DNA from: Trichobilharzia szidati
Lineage: Eukaryota > Platyhelminthes > Trematoda > Strigeidida > Schistosomatidae
Reading direction: 5' to 3'
Length of the DNA stretch: 64,000 nucleotides
Assembly: GCA_944472155.2 (NCBI GenBank)
Contig: OX235275.1
Coordinates: 52,035,228 to 52,099,227, forward strand
The notes under the pieces are model-generated. The model worked only from the letters and a program-made list of their open reading frames with translations. It was not told the DNA's origin and searched no databases. The position numbers and the translations under genes were made by a program. Of the stretch, positions 30,930 to 41,615 are shown in pieces (within the stretch, counting starts at the first letter, position 1; the number at the start of each line of letters is the position of its first letter).

Positions 30930-31819
30930 CATTGAATGAATCGAAATTAGTGATGAAAATCTGAATCTTGTTCCTTATGCTGCATGCAGTAGATTTCCAC
31001 ATGGATATCAGATTAATGAAGGTCCGTCTTACTTCCCTCATCCTGTCTTCGATATCCTCATTCATGCCACCTGTAGTTGAAATGGTGCTGCTCAAATTTA
31101 TACCATCGACAGTGACTAATGCTTGCTGTTGTTGGTTGGTTGTCTTCGTCATCTCTTCCTCCACCATGGTCAACAGAAGTCCCGTCTTCGCTGCTTCAAT
31201 CGACAACTTGTTGATTTCCACCTGTAGATCTTCCGTTTTTTATAACATGAGACATAAATCATCTGCGAAGTTCAAATACCCGAGAGTTGTCATGTTGGCT
31301 AAACGTATTCCTGCCTTTCTGCTCCCCACAATCTGTTGCATGATCCGGTCCACTACAATTAGAAATATCATCAGTTATGTTAAGCGGCTTTGTTTCACTA
31401 CGATTTCCAATTCAAAGCTTTCTCTTAGCTTTCCATTGTGGATCACTTGACATGTGCCGCTGTCATATAGCTGCTGAATGGGGTTGATAAAGGTCTGAGG
31501 CAGTCCCCGCATCACTTCAGCGTCCACGCTGTAGAAGGTTTCTTCTATTTAGATGAAGCTGGGGCCCAGACATGACTACTATTCTATGCTCTGTTCGATG
31601 ATCATGCCCAGCATTGTGATTCGGCCCACATATGACTTGCCTTTCCTGAATCCAGCTTGTTCTAGGCAGAGCTTCGCATCCTGAAAATCGTACAGTCACT
31701 CCAGAATGATGAGGAAGAATATTTCGCTTGCAGTCGATGGGAGTACCTTTCCGTGTCTGTACTTACAAGGCTTAAGTCATCTTTATTTTGGTAGTTTAAC
31801 AGATAAGGCGTTCTTCTGG
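30930..31819 (-). mobile_element. RTE-type LINE, fingers to thumb (3' part of a split copy)
   Basis: Read on the minus strand from 31819: KLPK-like start, a stretch matching LLSTASEIFFLIILE, then CLEQAGFRKGKS-like, palm region, EINKLSIEAAKTGLLL, and TISTTGGMNEDIEDRMR near 31070-31020. It stops near 30930 before the C-terminus. Many frame breaks. The upstream part is at 32288-32385. Confidence 0.75.
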
Positions 31820-31831
31820 ACCTGCTGCAAT

Positions 31832-32275
31832 TATATTATTATTATTGGTTCCTTTAATCCCAAGAGGAACATAGGGCTTCAGCCGTGCGTCTCCATTGCG
31901 TTCGGTTCTCTGCTATAGTCTTCACCTGGCTCCAAATCTGCCCACACGTTTTCATCTCCTCTTCACATCACCTCCTCCCAGTTACCCTTCCACTGGCGAC
32001 CAACTCGCCGCTTCCATTTCGGGTTCCACTCGAGCAATGGCTTGTCTAGTGATGTCACTTGATGGTTTCCTCAGAGTATGGCCAGCCAATCCATCTCCAT
32101 TTCTTCTTGCCTATTTGTTTCACAGTCGGTTCCTGCTGGATTAGCTCGCTCATTGCCAGAGATCTCTGTTTCTGATCATTTCTGGCCATTTGATCTTGAG
32201 TACTTAGCAAAGAAAACTGTAAATGAAGGTCTGTAGTTTGTTTGAGATGCTCTTTATGACGCGCCACCTGCTGCA
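31832..32275 (-). mobile_element. RTE-type LINE subfamily b, 5'-truncated 3' end inserted in another RTE copy
   Basis: The minus strand encodes [27 protein letters not shown] and later C-terminal phrases, and ends in an AAT tail (31832-31846 as TTA on the plus strand). Exact copies of acctgctgcaat lie at 31820-31831 and 32276-32287. The truncation, the AAT tail and the 12-bp duplication are textbook target-primed insertion. Confidence 0.85.
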
Positions 32276-32287
32276 ATAGTGGTGTGA

Positions 32288-32385
32288 GAATATCTTCTGC
32301 GGTCTCGAGTTTCACTTTGATAACTTCTAGGTTAATTTTGTCTAGTTCTGTTGCTTTTCCCAGCTTTCAGTAACTTGACGGCATT
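32288..32385 (-). mobile_element. RTE-type LINE, region before the RT (5' part of the split copy)
   Basis: On the minus strand this reads LKAGKATELDKINLEVIKV and LETAEDILTPLLQQV, the conserved linker before the fingers, in line with the fragment at 30930-31819. Confidence 0.65.
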
Positions 32386-32704
32386 AAATGTTTCTGCTCT
32401 TTCAAAAAATATTTCCTCTCATGTAAATCAATTGTGAAGAAAATCAAATTAAATGACTGAACCAACCAGAACCGAATATCTAATAATTTCTGAATACAAT
32501 CAGTTCTTTAATATCCATGAGTAGGGAAATATTCTCACTTAAATTAGGATTAAGCAGTTGTACAGCGTTTCCTTACCTTCCTTCAATAGCTTGTCAAAAG
32601 AAAGTCGATTACAGTTATCGTGGCGTGTAAACAGTGTACAGTTAAGTATCTCTGATATATATTACAAGAATATCAACTGACTAAGCACGAAATACTCTCA
32701 GTGG
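32386..32704. other. No recognisable feature
   Basis: AT-rich spacer. Confidence 0.4.
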
Positions 32705-33031
32705 AGGCAATTGGAAGGATGGCAGTTCTTCTACGTATTTAGGCAGCATCGATAAGGATGTAAATGCCAGACAGGACTAGAAAAGCAAGAAAGATTTTCA
32801 TTATTCAGAAATCAGTGTGGAAATCTGCAACACTCCGCATTCAGAACTAGATTCATATTTCCAAAATGAATGTCAATTCATTCAAAGCTTCTACATGGCT
32901 CAGATACTTAGCACTCCACCCATAGTAATTTCAACAGACTGCTGCAAACGTTTACCCGCGTTTGACTACTCTGCATGCTGAAGATCAGATGTCCAGTCAA
33001 AAGGGTTTAACAAGAAGAGAATCTGGGAACC
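32705..33031 (+). mobile_element. Old RTE copy, C-terminal half, left of a nested RTE
   Basis: Decayed copy from the region after the RT linker to about the middle of the C-terminal domain. It continues at 34255-34490 after the inserted RTE copy. The duplicated word aagcagtctaa (33032-33042 and 34244-34254) joins the two halves. Confidence 0.7.
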
Positions 33032-33042
33032 AAGCAGTCTAA

Positions 33043-34243
33043 AGTCATTATCGAACAAAGCATGGAATGGCAATCAAATATCTACCTCAACTTTATAGAC
33101 TTCTTTGAGAAGGCCCTCGATAGACACCGTTGACCGCGAAGTAATTCCGAAACTACTCGAGTACTACGCCGTACCCGAAATATTCATCAACCTTATTCAA
33201 TAGCTGTACGACAACGGCATATGTCAAGTGATCCACAACAGAAAACTCAGCGAGGCGTTTGGAGTAAACACAGGAGTCACACAAGGGTGCTTATTATCAC
33301 CAATGATATTCCACATTGTGGTGGACTGGATTATACATCAGACAGAGGGAAACGAGAAGACAGGAATATCCTGGACCAACATGAACAACCTAGGAGACCT
33401 GGATTTCGCGGATGATTTGTGTTTGATGTCACACAAAATCGAAGACTTACAAACGAAAACCGACAAACTGGCTGAAGAGAGTAGCAGTGAAGACAGGACT
33501 CCACCTGGACATAGACAAGACGGAGGTTATGAAAATAACCGACCAACAACAACAACAACAACAACAGCAACATACAGCGCCAATCACCATCAACGGGAGG
33601 GATTTGAAAGAGGTTACTTCATTCACTTATCTAGGGAGCATTGTCTCAACTACAGGAGGAAAGGATGAGGATGTCAAATCGAGAATCGGGATGGCGAGAA
33701 ACACATTCATCAACCTGAAACCAATCTGGAAATCTTCGTCACTCAGCATCAACAACAAAATTCGGATTTTCAATACAAACGTCAAGTCAGTCAATTTCGC
33801 TATACGGATCAGAAACTTGGCGGGTCACAAAGAATATTTCCAACAGCCTGTTGCAGACCTTTATCAACAACTGTCTTCGCTGGCTCTATACTCAAGATCA
33901 GATGGCCGGAAAGAACAAGAACCAACAAGAAACTATGGGAAGAAACAAAACAAGAACCAATCGCCCAACAAATATTCAGGAGAAAGTGGAGATGGATTGG
34001 ACACTCGCTGAGGTGGCCACTGGGTGACATCGCGCGTCAGAGCAGTGCTCGAGTGGAATCCGAAAGGGAAGCGGCGAGTGGGACGTCCGAGGGTGACATG
34101 GAGGAGATCATGTGAAGTGGAGCTGAAACAGTATGGACTAACATGGATGCAGGTGAAAAGTGCAGCAGAAGACAGAAGCAAGTGGAGACGCGCAGTTGTA
34201 GCCCTTTGTTCCAGTAGGAACCCAAGAGAACAATAATAATAAT
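33043..34243 (+). mobile_element. RTE-type LINE, subfamily a, array copy A
   Basis: 5'-truncated at the palm: NLYLNFIDFFEKAL-like, then GVTQGCLLSPMIFHIVVDWI (33263-33325) and FADD (33415-33426). The linker contains a CAA/ACA triplet run (33541-33572). A frame from 33487 gives FTYLGSIVSTTGGKDEDVKS and IRIFNTNVKSV; then WRWIG-, GKRRVGRPRVTWRRS and ALCSSRNPREQ. The 3' end carries an AAT tail (34232-34243). It is flanked by aagcagtctaa. Three frame breaks; inactive. Confidence 0.9.
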
Positions 34244-34254
34244 AAGCAGTCTAA

Positions 34255-34490
34255 CAAAAATATCGAAGGAATTAAAGATCGATCGCATACACGCTGAGTG
34301 AAATCGGATGCTCAACAGGAACTTAAGTTGGATCCGAAATGAAAGCGACCAGTTAGTCATCTGAGGATGACGTAGACTAGGTCGTGTGTGTGTAGGGTAA
34401 TTATGGAGCCACACGAAAAGGACTACAGGGAACAGACGTGCTGCTGATGTGCCATATTCCACTCGGAACCCGAGGGAATAATGATGTTAT
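34255..34490 (+). mobile_element. Old RTE copy, C-terminal end (array unit A)
   Basis: Continuation of 32705-33031, ending with ccactcggaacccgaggg and aataatg. Paralogous to 38372-38598. Confidence 0.7.
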
Positions 34491-34902
34491 GACAGTAATA
34501 ATTGTATACTACGTATGCTATCAGCAAACACAGATATGCATCACTAACAATCTGGTGTTTAAATCATCTACAAAATATTCTACTCAGTCGGAAATATTTT
34601 TTCTGATTTATTTACCGTAAGAAAGTCAAAATATGATCAAATTACAAAGTGAAAAAATGTTTACTTCCTGAAAAAAATCGCAAAAAATTAGTTTTCCTTC
34701 TACAGTTTAGTTTTCTCATGACATCATATATGGACTGCCTATTGTTGTTGCCTTTATTGGAAACATAATTTTGAGGACTATCGATTTATTATGTCACTTT
34801 CCATATTCATCTTGTCATCCTGTTTTCAAAAATTCATCTCTTACATCGTTTCGTCCAGGGTGCAAGAAAAATGCATGAAGTAATATCGACCATGTTATTT
34901 CT
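34491..34902. other. Unassigned AT-rich segment, duplicated at 38599-38994
   Basis: No gene. It aligns along its length with 38599-38994, so it belongs to the tandem unit. Confidence 0.6.
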
Positions 34903-35105
34903 GATTGACAGTGACTAGCAGTGGAATCCAGAAGATGCACATTTTTCCCCTTCTTATGACTCTCCTGATGACTGTAAGTAATGATGGCGTTCCCCAGAGG
35001 AATTCGAACTCAGTAGACGTCGTTTCAAACGCCAAAGCCCTTAATCAACTGGTCAAGTGGACCACGACCACGCCATTTCTCGTGTTACGGCTTTCCATTA
35101 TTATT
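34903..35105 (-). mobile_element. SM-alpha-like SINE, decayed (array unit A)
   Basis: Minus-oriented: ribozyme flank at 34910-34935 (agcagtggaatccag), a decayed core, and a tRNA-like head at 34990-35085 (B box gagttcgaattcc on the minus strand). Paralogous to 38995-39207. Confidence 0.65.
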
Positions 35106-35189
35106 TGTCTAAGTTGATTTTGTATTTTCCTTTGGTGGATTATACTGAATGAAAGTACTCGTGTCAACGCCAAGCAGGACATTAGGTCA

Positions 35190-35755
35190 CCGTACCTTGG
35201 AGGGACTAAAAGATGGATGCTTTGCATGCAGAACTCCGACCGGAACAAGCTAGATTCAGGGAAAGCAGATTGTGTGAGGATTGAATAGCAACTTCGCGCA
35301 TCATCACTGAACAGAGGACAGAACGACAGTCAAACCTTCACCACCCTGAAAGGTCTTTGACAGCATTGTTCACTAAGTGATTCGAAAACTCTTTGAATAC
35401 TATGGAGTGCCAGAGGCCTTCATCAATATCAGCCAGCAGCTATATGATGAATAAATATGCCAAGTGATTCCCAACAGAAGGTTCCACGAGTCGTGTGAAG
35501 TAAAGACAGGAGCTATATGTGACAGTCCACTATAAATGATCATTTTCAACATTGAGGTAGATCGGATCATGTGGCAAACCATTCGTGGTGAATGATAAGA
35601 CTGGTATAAGTTGGACCACAAAAGGACCTTAGAAGATCTAGTCTTTGCAGAGGATATGTGTTTAGTGCCACGCAAACTCAAGCATTTACAGGCGGAAACC
35701 AACACGTTGTCAGAAGAAGCAGAGAAGACAGGAATTCAAGTGAACATAGAGATGA
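35190..35755 (+). mobile_element. Old RTE copy, RT region (array unit A)
   Basis: Decayed reverse transcriptase: CMQNSDRNKLDSGKAD-like start, QVIPNRRFHESCEVKTGA (35460-35515), and a catalytic-box remnant FAEDMCLVP at about 35645. A subfamily b copy takes over at 35756. Paralogous to 40165-40745. Confidence 0.7.
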
Positions 35756-36475
35756 AAGAATGCATGCCAAGTAATCCACAACAGGAAACTCACGGAATCC
35801 TTCTAGGTAAAGTCGGGAGTAAGACAAGGCGGGCTGCCTACTATCGCCAATGATTTTCCTGATTGCAGTAGATTGGATAATGCGACAAACAGCGGGCGAT
35901 GAGAAAACAGGCATAAAATGGACTGTCACACAAAAACTTGGAGGATCTGGATTTCACCGATGATATGTGTTTAATTTCTTACAAAATGGAAGATATGCAA
36001 GTGAAAAGCAACAAGTTAGCAGAAGAAGCATCAAGGATAGGACTCCAAATAAACATAGATAAAACAGAAGTCATGAAGATTCCTGGGCAAAACCTCCAAC
36101 AGAAACAACAGACAACAATCAGCATAAATGGGAGGAACCTGAAAGAAACAACTTTTTTGACTACCTGGGAAGCATAGTTTCAACTACAGGCGGAACTGAC
36201 GAGGATATCAAAGCAAGAATCGGAAAAGCAAGACAAGCTTTCACTACTCTCAAGTCTGTGTGGAGGTCAACAGCACTCAGCATGAAGAATAAGATTCGAA
36301 TTTTCAACTCCACTGTGAAGTCAGTCAGTGCTACTATACGGATCACAGACTTACACTGCGCGTCATAAAGAGCATCTCAAACAAACTACAGATCCTCATC
36401 AACGGCTGTCTTCGCTTAATAGCCAAGATCAAATGTCCAACCAGCACTAAGAAGCATCAGTCAGTATCAGTGGGA
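35756..36475 (+). mobile_element. RTE-type LINE, subfamily b, RT to C-terminal domain (array unit A)
   Basis: QVIHNRKLTESF-like start, CLLSPMIFLIAVDWIMRQ in broken frames, FTDDMCLISYKMEDMQ at 35950-36000, NIDKTEVMKIPGQNLQQ at 36050-36105, and the TGGTDEDIKARIGKARQAF region near 36190-36245. It stops before the last part of the C-terminal domain. Paralogous to the better preserved 40746-41460. Confidence 0.8.
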
Positions 36476-36609
36476 CGTCAAGTCTTCTGGGTCGAACTAA
36501 AGTGGCTAAATGGTCTACGAGCTTGCCTTGTGATTAGAAGGTCCTGGGTTCAAAACTTGGTCAGTGCTTACGGTGAGGAGTCCCAAACGGGGATAAAACA
36601 ACTGTTCGG
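36476..36609 (+). mobile_element. Hammerhead SINE fragment holding an RTE insertion (array unit B start)
   Basis: tRNA-like head (36492-36560, with gtggctaaatggtctacg and gggttcaaaac) and ribozyme remnant (gaggagtcccaaacggggat). It ends at tactgtctaatg (36610-36621), the left target duplication of the RTE that follows. Paralogous to 41470-41603. Confidence 0.7.
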
Positions 36610-36621
36610 TACTGTCTAATG

Positions 36622-38360
36622 ATCAACACAAGTGAAACCTATAAAAGACAGCCAAGGGAACCCAGTTACCAAGGAAGAAAGACAGATTAAACAATAAGCG
36701 GACCACTTCGAAAGACTCCTAAACCAACGACCACCTACAACCCGTCCAGAAATACCAACAACTGCATGTACACAAATCCAAGTTGACAACAATCCTTCAA
36801 CGAAAGCTGAAGTCTTGAATGCAGTCAAGCTTCTGAAAGCTGGAAAAGCAGCTGGACCAGATGGAATACCCCCGGAAGCACTGAAAGCGAACCCAGAGAC
36901 GACAGCAGATATGCTGACTCCATTAGTGCAAAAAGGTCTGGAAGGAGGGGAAGGTGCCTACTGACTGCAGAAAAGTTTACCTTGTGAAACTACCAAAGAA
37001 GGGCGACTTAGGCCTCTGCAGGAACTGGAGAGGAATCATGCTCCTGTCGACGCCAAGTAAAATCCTGAGTCGCGTCATCCTGGAGAGGATCAAGGACGCA
37101 CTGGATACAGAACTCCAACCAGAACAAGCTGGATTCAGGAAAGGCAAATCATGTTCTGACCAAATTGCAACTCTACGCATCATCATCGAACGAAGCATGG
37201 AATGGCAATCAAACCTCTACCACAAATTTAAAGACTTTGAGAAGGCCTTCGGTAGACACTGCTGACCGCGAAGTAATTTGGAAACTACTCAAGTACTACG
37301 GCGTACCCCAAATATTCATCAACCTTATTCAACAGCTGTACGACAACGGCACATGTCAAGTGATTCACAACGGAAAACTCAGCGAGGCGTTTGGAGTAAA
37401 CACAGGAGTCAGACAAGGGTACTTATTATCTATCACTAATGACATTCCTATTTCTGGTGGACTGGATTATGCGTCAGACAATGAAAACGAGAAGACAGTG
37501 ATATCCTGGACCAACATGAAGACCCTAGAAGACCTGGATTTCGCGGATGATTTATGTTTGATTTCACACAAAATCGAAGACTTACAAGCGAAAACCGACA
37601 AACTGGTCGAAGGAGCAGCCGGTGAAGACATGACTGCAGGTGAATATAGACAAGACGGAGGTTATGAAAATAACCAAACAACCAACAACAACAACAGCAA
37701 CATCCAGAGTCAATCACCATCAACGGGAGGGACATTCACTTCATTCACTTATCTAAGGAGCATTGTCTCAACTACAGGAGGAACGGACGAGGATGTCAAA
37801 TCGAGAATCGGGAAGGCGAGAAACACATTCATCAACCTGAAACCAATCTGGAAATCTTCGTCACTCACCCAGCATCAACAACAAAATTCGGATTTTCAAT
37901 ACAAACGTTAAGTCAGTCAGTTCTTCTATACGGATCAGAAACTTGGCCGGTCACAAACAATATTTCCAACAGCCTGTTGCAGACCTTTATCAACAGCTGT
38001 CTTCGTTCTATACTGAAGATCAGATGGCTGGAAAGAATCACCAACAAGAAACTATGGGAACTAACAAAACAAGAACCAATCGCTCAACAAGTATGCAGGA
38101 GGAAGTGGAGATGGATTGGACACTCGCTGAGGAGGCCGCTGAGTGACGTCGCGCGTCAGGCCCTTGAGTGTAACCCGAAAGGGAAGCGGCGAGTGGGACG
38201 TCCAAGGTGACATGGAGGAGATCGTGTGAAGAGGAGCTGAAACAGTTTGGACTAACATGGATGAATGTGAAAAGTACAGCAGAAGACAGAAGCAAGTGGA
38301 TACGTGCAGTTGAAGCCCTTTGTTTTACTACGAACCCAAGGGAACAATAATAATAATAAT
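36622..38360 (+). mobile_element. RTE-type LINE, subfamily a, array copy B (recombinant)
   Basis: It starts upstream of the RT (KTAKGTQVTKEERQI-like), then AVKLLKAGKAAGPDGIPPEA (36810-36880), LPKKGDLGLCRNWRGIMLLS (36985-37050), QAGFRKGKSCSDQIATLRII (37127-37185), FADD (37540-37551), and the C-terminal phrases to NPREQ and the AAT tail. Its left flank carries tactgtctaatg but its right flank carries aagcagtct (38361-38369), the flank of copy A. The mismatched flanks mark it as a product of crossing-over. Several frame breaks. Confidence 0.9.
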
Positions 38361-38371
38361 AAGCAGTCTGA

Positions 38372-38598
38372 CAAAAATATTGGAGGAATTGCAGATCGAT
38401 CGCATACACGCTGAGTGAAATTGGGCGCCAGACAGAGGCTCAAGTGGGTTCCGAATTGGAAGCAACGAGTTAGTCATCTGAGGATGACGTAGATCAGATC
38501 GTGTATGAGTAAAGCAATTATGGAGCCAGACAAAAAGGACTCCAGGTAACAGATCTACTACCGATGTGCCATATTCCACTCAGAACCCGAGGGAATAA
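38372..38598 (+). mobile_element. Old RTE copy, C-terminal end (array unit B)
   Basis: Paralogue of 34255-34490, with the same start (acaaaaatattgg) and the same end (gaacccgagggaataatg). Confidence 0.7.
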
Positions 38599-38994
38599 TG
38601 ATATTATGACAGCAATAATTGTATGCCACGTATGCTATCAGCAGACACAGATATGCATTACTTACAATCTGGTGTTTAAATCAGATACGAAATATTCCAC
38701 TCAGTCGGAAATATTTCTTCTGATTTATTTACCGTAAGAAAGTTAAAATATGATCAAATTACAAGGTGAAAAAAATGTTTACTTCCTGAAAAAAATCTCA
38801 AAAAATTAGCTTTCTTTCTACAATTTATTTTTTCTCACGACATCATATACGGACTGCCTATTGGTTTTGCTTTTATTGGAAACATAATTATGAGGACTAC
38901 CGATTTATTATATCACTTTCCATATTCACCTTGTCATTTTCTTTTCAAAAATTCATCTCTGACATCGTTCCGTTCCATGTGCAAGAAAAATGCA
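38599..38994. other. Unassigned AT-rich segment, duplicate of 34491-34902
   Basis: Part of the tandem unit; no coding signal. Confidence 0.6.
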
Positions 38995-39207
38995 TGAAGT
39001 AATGTCAACCATGTTATTTCTGATTGACAGTGACCAGCAGTGGAATCTAGAAGATGCACATTTTTTCACCTTCTTGGGAGTCTTCTGCTGAGTGTGTGAT
39101 GATGGTGTTTCCAGCGGGGGGTCGAACTCAGTAGACGTCGTTTCAAATGCCAAAGTCCTTAATCACTAGTCAAGTGGACAATGACTACGCCATTTCTCGT
39201 GTGTTAG
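38995..39207 (-). mobile_element. SM-alpha-like SINE, decayed (array unit B)
   Basis: Paralogue of 34903-35105, with the ribozyme flank cagtggaatctagaagatg and a decayed tRNA-like head. It ends at the PLE insertion site. Confidence 0.65.
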
Positions 39208-39219
39208 CTTTCAATTATT

Positions 39220-40067
39220 CAAATGAACTGTCGTCAAGATTTGACAGAATAGTTATAAAATATTTGGGCGTGGAGTGAGAAGTGGACATTTGTAAAAAAT
39301 TATATTTGTAAAATCTAAGCGAGATTGAAATGAGTGATCCCAACGTTTCGTTCGGCAATCTGGTCCGAACTTCTTCAGGGAAATTAATCGAAATTAACAT
39401 AACAGAGGTTTAGATATAAAAGGAACATCACTTGGTTTTAAAAACTTCGTCCAATCATGAGTCATTCAACAAGTATAATAAACAAAATTCTATGAGTTGT
39501 GATCAAAATTTGACCCCGGACTTACAAATATTGGTCTACCTTTGTTAAACAATTTAAACAGAGTGTGCATGTGTGTGTGGGTAAGCAGTTGTATAACATT
39601 TCTTAACGTCTCCATGTGAAGATATGGACAGTCGAGAATTTTGACCAAGTATTAATAACTAGTGATACATATCCATTTTTTATTTATTAATCAGGATTTC
39701 CTATGCATCAGCTAACATCACGGCTTCATGTCTGTTCAAACTGTTAGTATCTAGAATTTTATGATTAGACGTATTTTCAAAATTATGGTGTTTAGGATTA
39801 GAGTTCAGTAGAAGCACCCTGTTTATATATAAAAGGAATAACTCTTGTTTTTAAACTTTATTTATTATGCATGTTAATGCCTGTTGAATGACTCATGACT
39901 GGACAAAGTTTTTAAAACCAAGTGGTGTTCCTTTTATATATAAACCTCTGTTATGTTAATTTCGATTAATTTCCCTGAAGAAGTTCGGACCAGATTGCCG
40001 AACGAAACGTTGATATTACTCATTTCAGTCTCGCTGAGATTTTACAAATATAATTTTTTACAAATGT
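39220..40067. mobile_element. Penelope-like terminal element, fold-back form, inserted in array unit B
   Basis: An 848-bp insertion between exact copies of ctttcaattatt (39208-39219 and 40068-40079); the matching site in unit A (about 35095) is empty. Inverted arms of about 190 bp (39286-39471 and 39870-40067) surround a non-coding middle. Each arm carries a hairpin motif, CTGAAGAAGTTCGG then CCGAACGAAACGTTG (plus 39975-40012, minus 39378-39341). I assign it to PLEs by arm design and motif; no protein is encoded. Confidence 0.7.
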
Positions 40068-40164
40068 CTTTCAATTATTATTTATCTAAGTTGATTTTGT
40101 ATTTTCCTTTGATAGATTATACTGAATACGAGTGCTCGTGTTCACGCCAAGCGAAATATTAAGT

Positions 40165-40745
40165 CGCCATATCTTGGAGGGACTAAAAGATGGATACTTT
40201 GCATGCAGAACTCCGCCTGGAACGAGGTAGATTCAAGAAAAGTCGACTGTGTACGAGATCAGACAGCAACTCTACCCATCATCATCGAACAGAGGACAGA
40301 ATGACAGTCAAACCTCCACCCACCTGAATTTCATCAGCTCTGAAAAGATGTAATGAAAGCATTGTTCACGAAATGATCAGAAAACTGCTTGAATACTATG
40401 CAGTGCCAGAAACCTTTATCAATGTCACTCAGCAACTATGTGATGATGACATATACCAAATGATTGACAATGGAAGGTTCCGAGAATCGTTTAAAGTAAA
40501 GACAGGAGTTATATGTGACAGTCTACTATAACTGATCGATTTCAACATTTTGGTAGATCGGATCATGTGGCAAACCATTCGTGGCGAATGATAAGACTGG
40601 TATAAGTTGGACCACAAAATGACCTAAGAAGACCTAGACTTCGCAGACGATTTGTGTCTAGTTCCACGCAAACTCGAAAATTTACAGGCGGAAACCAACA
40701 CGTTGTCAGAGGAAGGAGAAAAAGCCAGGAATTTAAGTGAACATA
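40165..40745 (+). mobile_element. Old RTE copy, RT region (array unit B)
   Basis: Paralogue of 35190-35755, with a better catalytic box (FADDLCLVP at about 40636-40665). Confidence 0.7.
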
Positions 40746-41460
40746 GAGATGAAAGAATGCATGCCAAGTAATCCACAACGGAAAACTTATGGAATCCTTA
40801 GAAGTGAGGACAGGAGTAAGACAAGCTGGCTGCCTACTATCGCCAATGATATTCCTGATTGCAGTAGATTGGATAATGCGAGAAACAGCGGGCAATGAGG
40901 AAATAGGCATAAAATGGACTCATACAAAAAACTTGGAGGATCTGGATTTCACCGATGATATATGTTTGATTTCTTACAAAATGGAAGATATGCAAGTAAA
41001 AAGCAATTAGTTGGCAGAAGAAGCATCAAGAATAGGACTCCAAATAAACATAGATAAAACAGAAGTGATGAAGATTCCTGGGCAAAACCTCCAACAGAGA
41101 CAACAACAACAGACAACAATCAGCATAAATGGAAGGAACCTGAAAGAAACAACCTCTTTTACCTACCTGGGAAACATCGTTTTAACTACAGGCGGAACTG
41201 ACGAGGATATCAAGGCAGGAATCGGAAAAGCAAGACAAGCTTTCACTACTCTCAAGTCTGTGTGGAGGTCAACAGCACTCAGCATGAAGAATAAGATCCA
41301 GATTTTCAACTCCTATGTGAAGTCAGTGCTACTATACGGATCAGAGACTTGGCGCGTCATAAAGAGCATCTCAAGCAAACTACAGATTTTCATCAACGGC
41401 TGTCTTCGCTTAATAGCCAAGATCAAATGCATAACCAGCAGTAAGAAGCATCAATCACTA
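40746..41460 (+). mobile_element. RTE-type LINE, subfamily b, best preserved copy (array unit B)
   Basis: A frame open from 40789 to 41450 except for one TAG at about 41008-41010 (lysine AAG in the paralogue). It reads EVRTGVRQAGCLLSPMIFLI, FTDDICLISYKMEDMQVKSN, IDKTEVMKIPGQNLQQRQQQ, SFTYLGNIVLTTGGTDED, then [20 protein letters not shown] and LIAKIKC. The last C-terminal segment with the WRWIG box is missing. Confidence 0.85.
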
Positions 41461-41469
41461 TCAGTGGGA

Positions 41470-41603
41470 CGTCAAGTCTTCTGGGTCGAACTACAGTGAC
41501 TAAATGGTCTACGAGCTTGCCTTGTGACTAGAAGGTCCTGGGTTCGAGACTTGGTCAGTGCCCACGGTGAGGAGTCCCAAACGGGGATGAAACAACTGTT
41601 CGG
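41470..41603 (+). mobile_element. Hammerhead SINE fragment, left of RTE copy C
   Basis: Paralogue of 36476-36609. Its continuation is at 43944-44000 beyond the RTE, which shows the LINE inserted within this SINE. Confidence 0.7.
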
Positions 41604-41615
41604 TACTGTCTAATG

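Noticed and set aside
31022..31450. 160-codon plus-strand frame
   Set aside because: Antisense of a minus-strand RTE copy whose motifs (TTGGMNEDIEDR and others) are recognisable.
34903..35105. Active hammerhead ribozyme in the array units
   Set aside because: The core boxes are degraded in both copies (34903 and 38995); only the flank and tRNA-like head remain.
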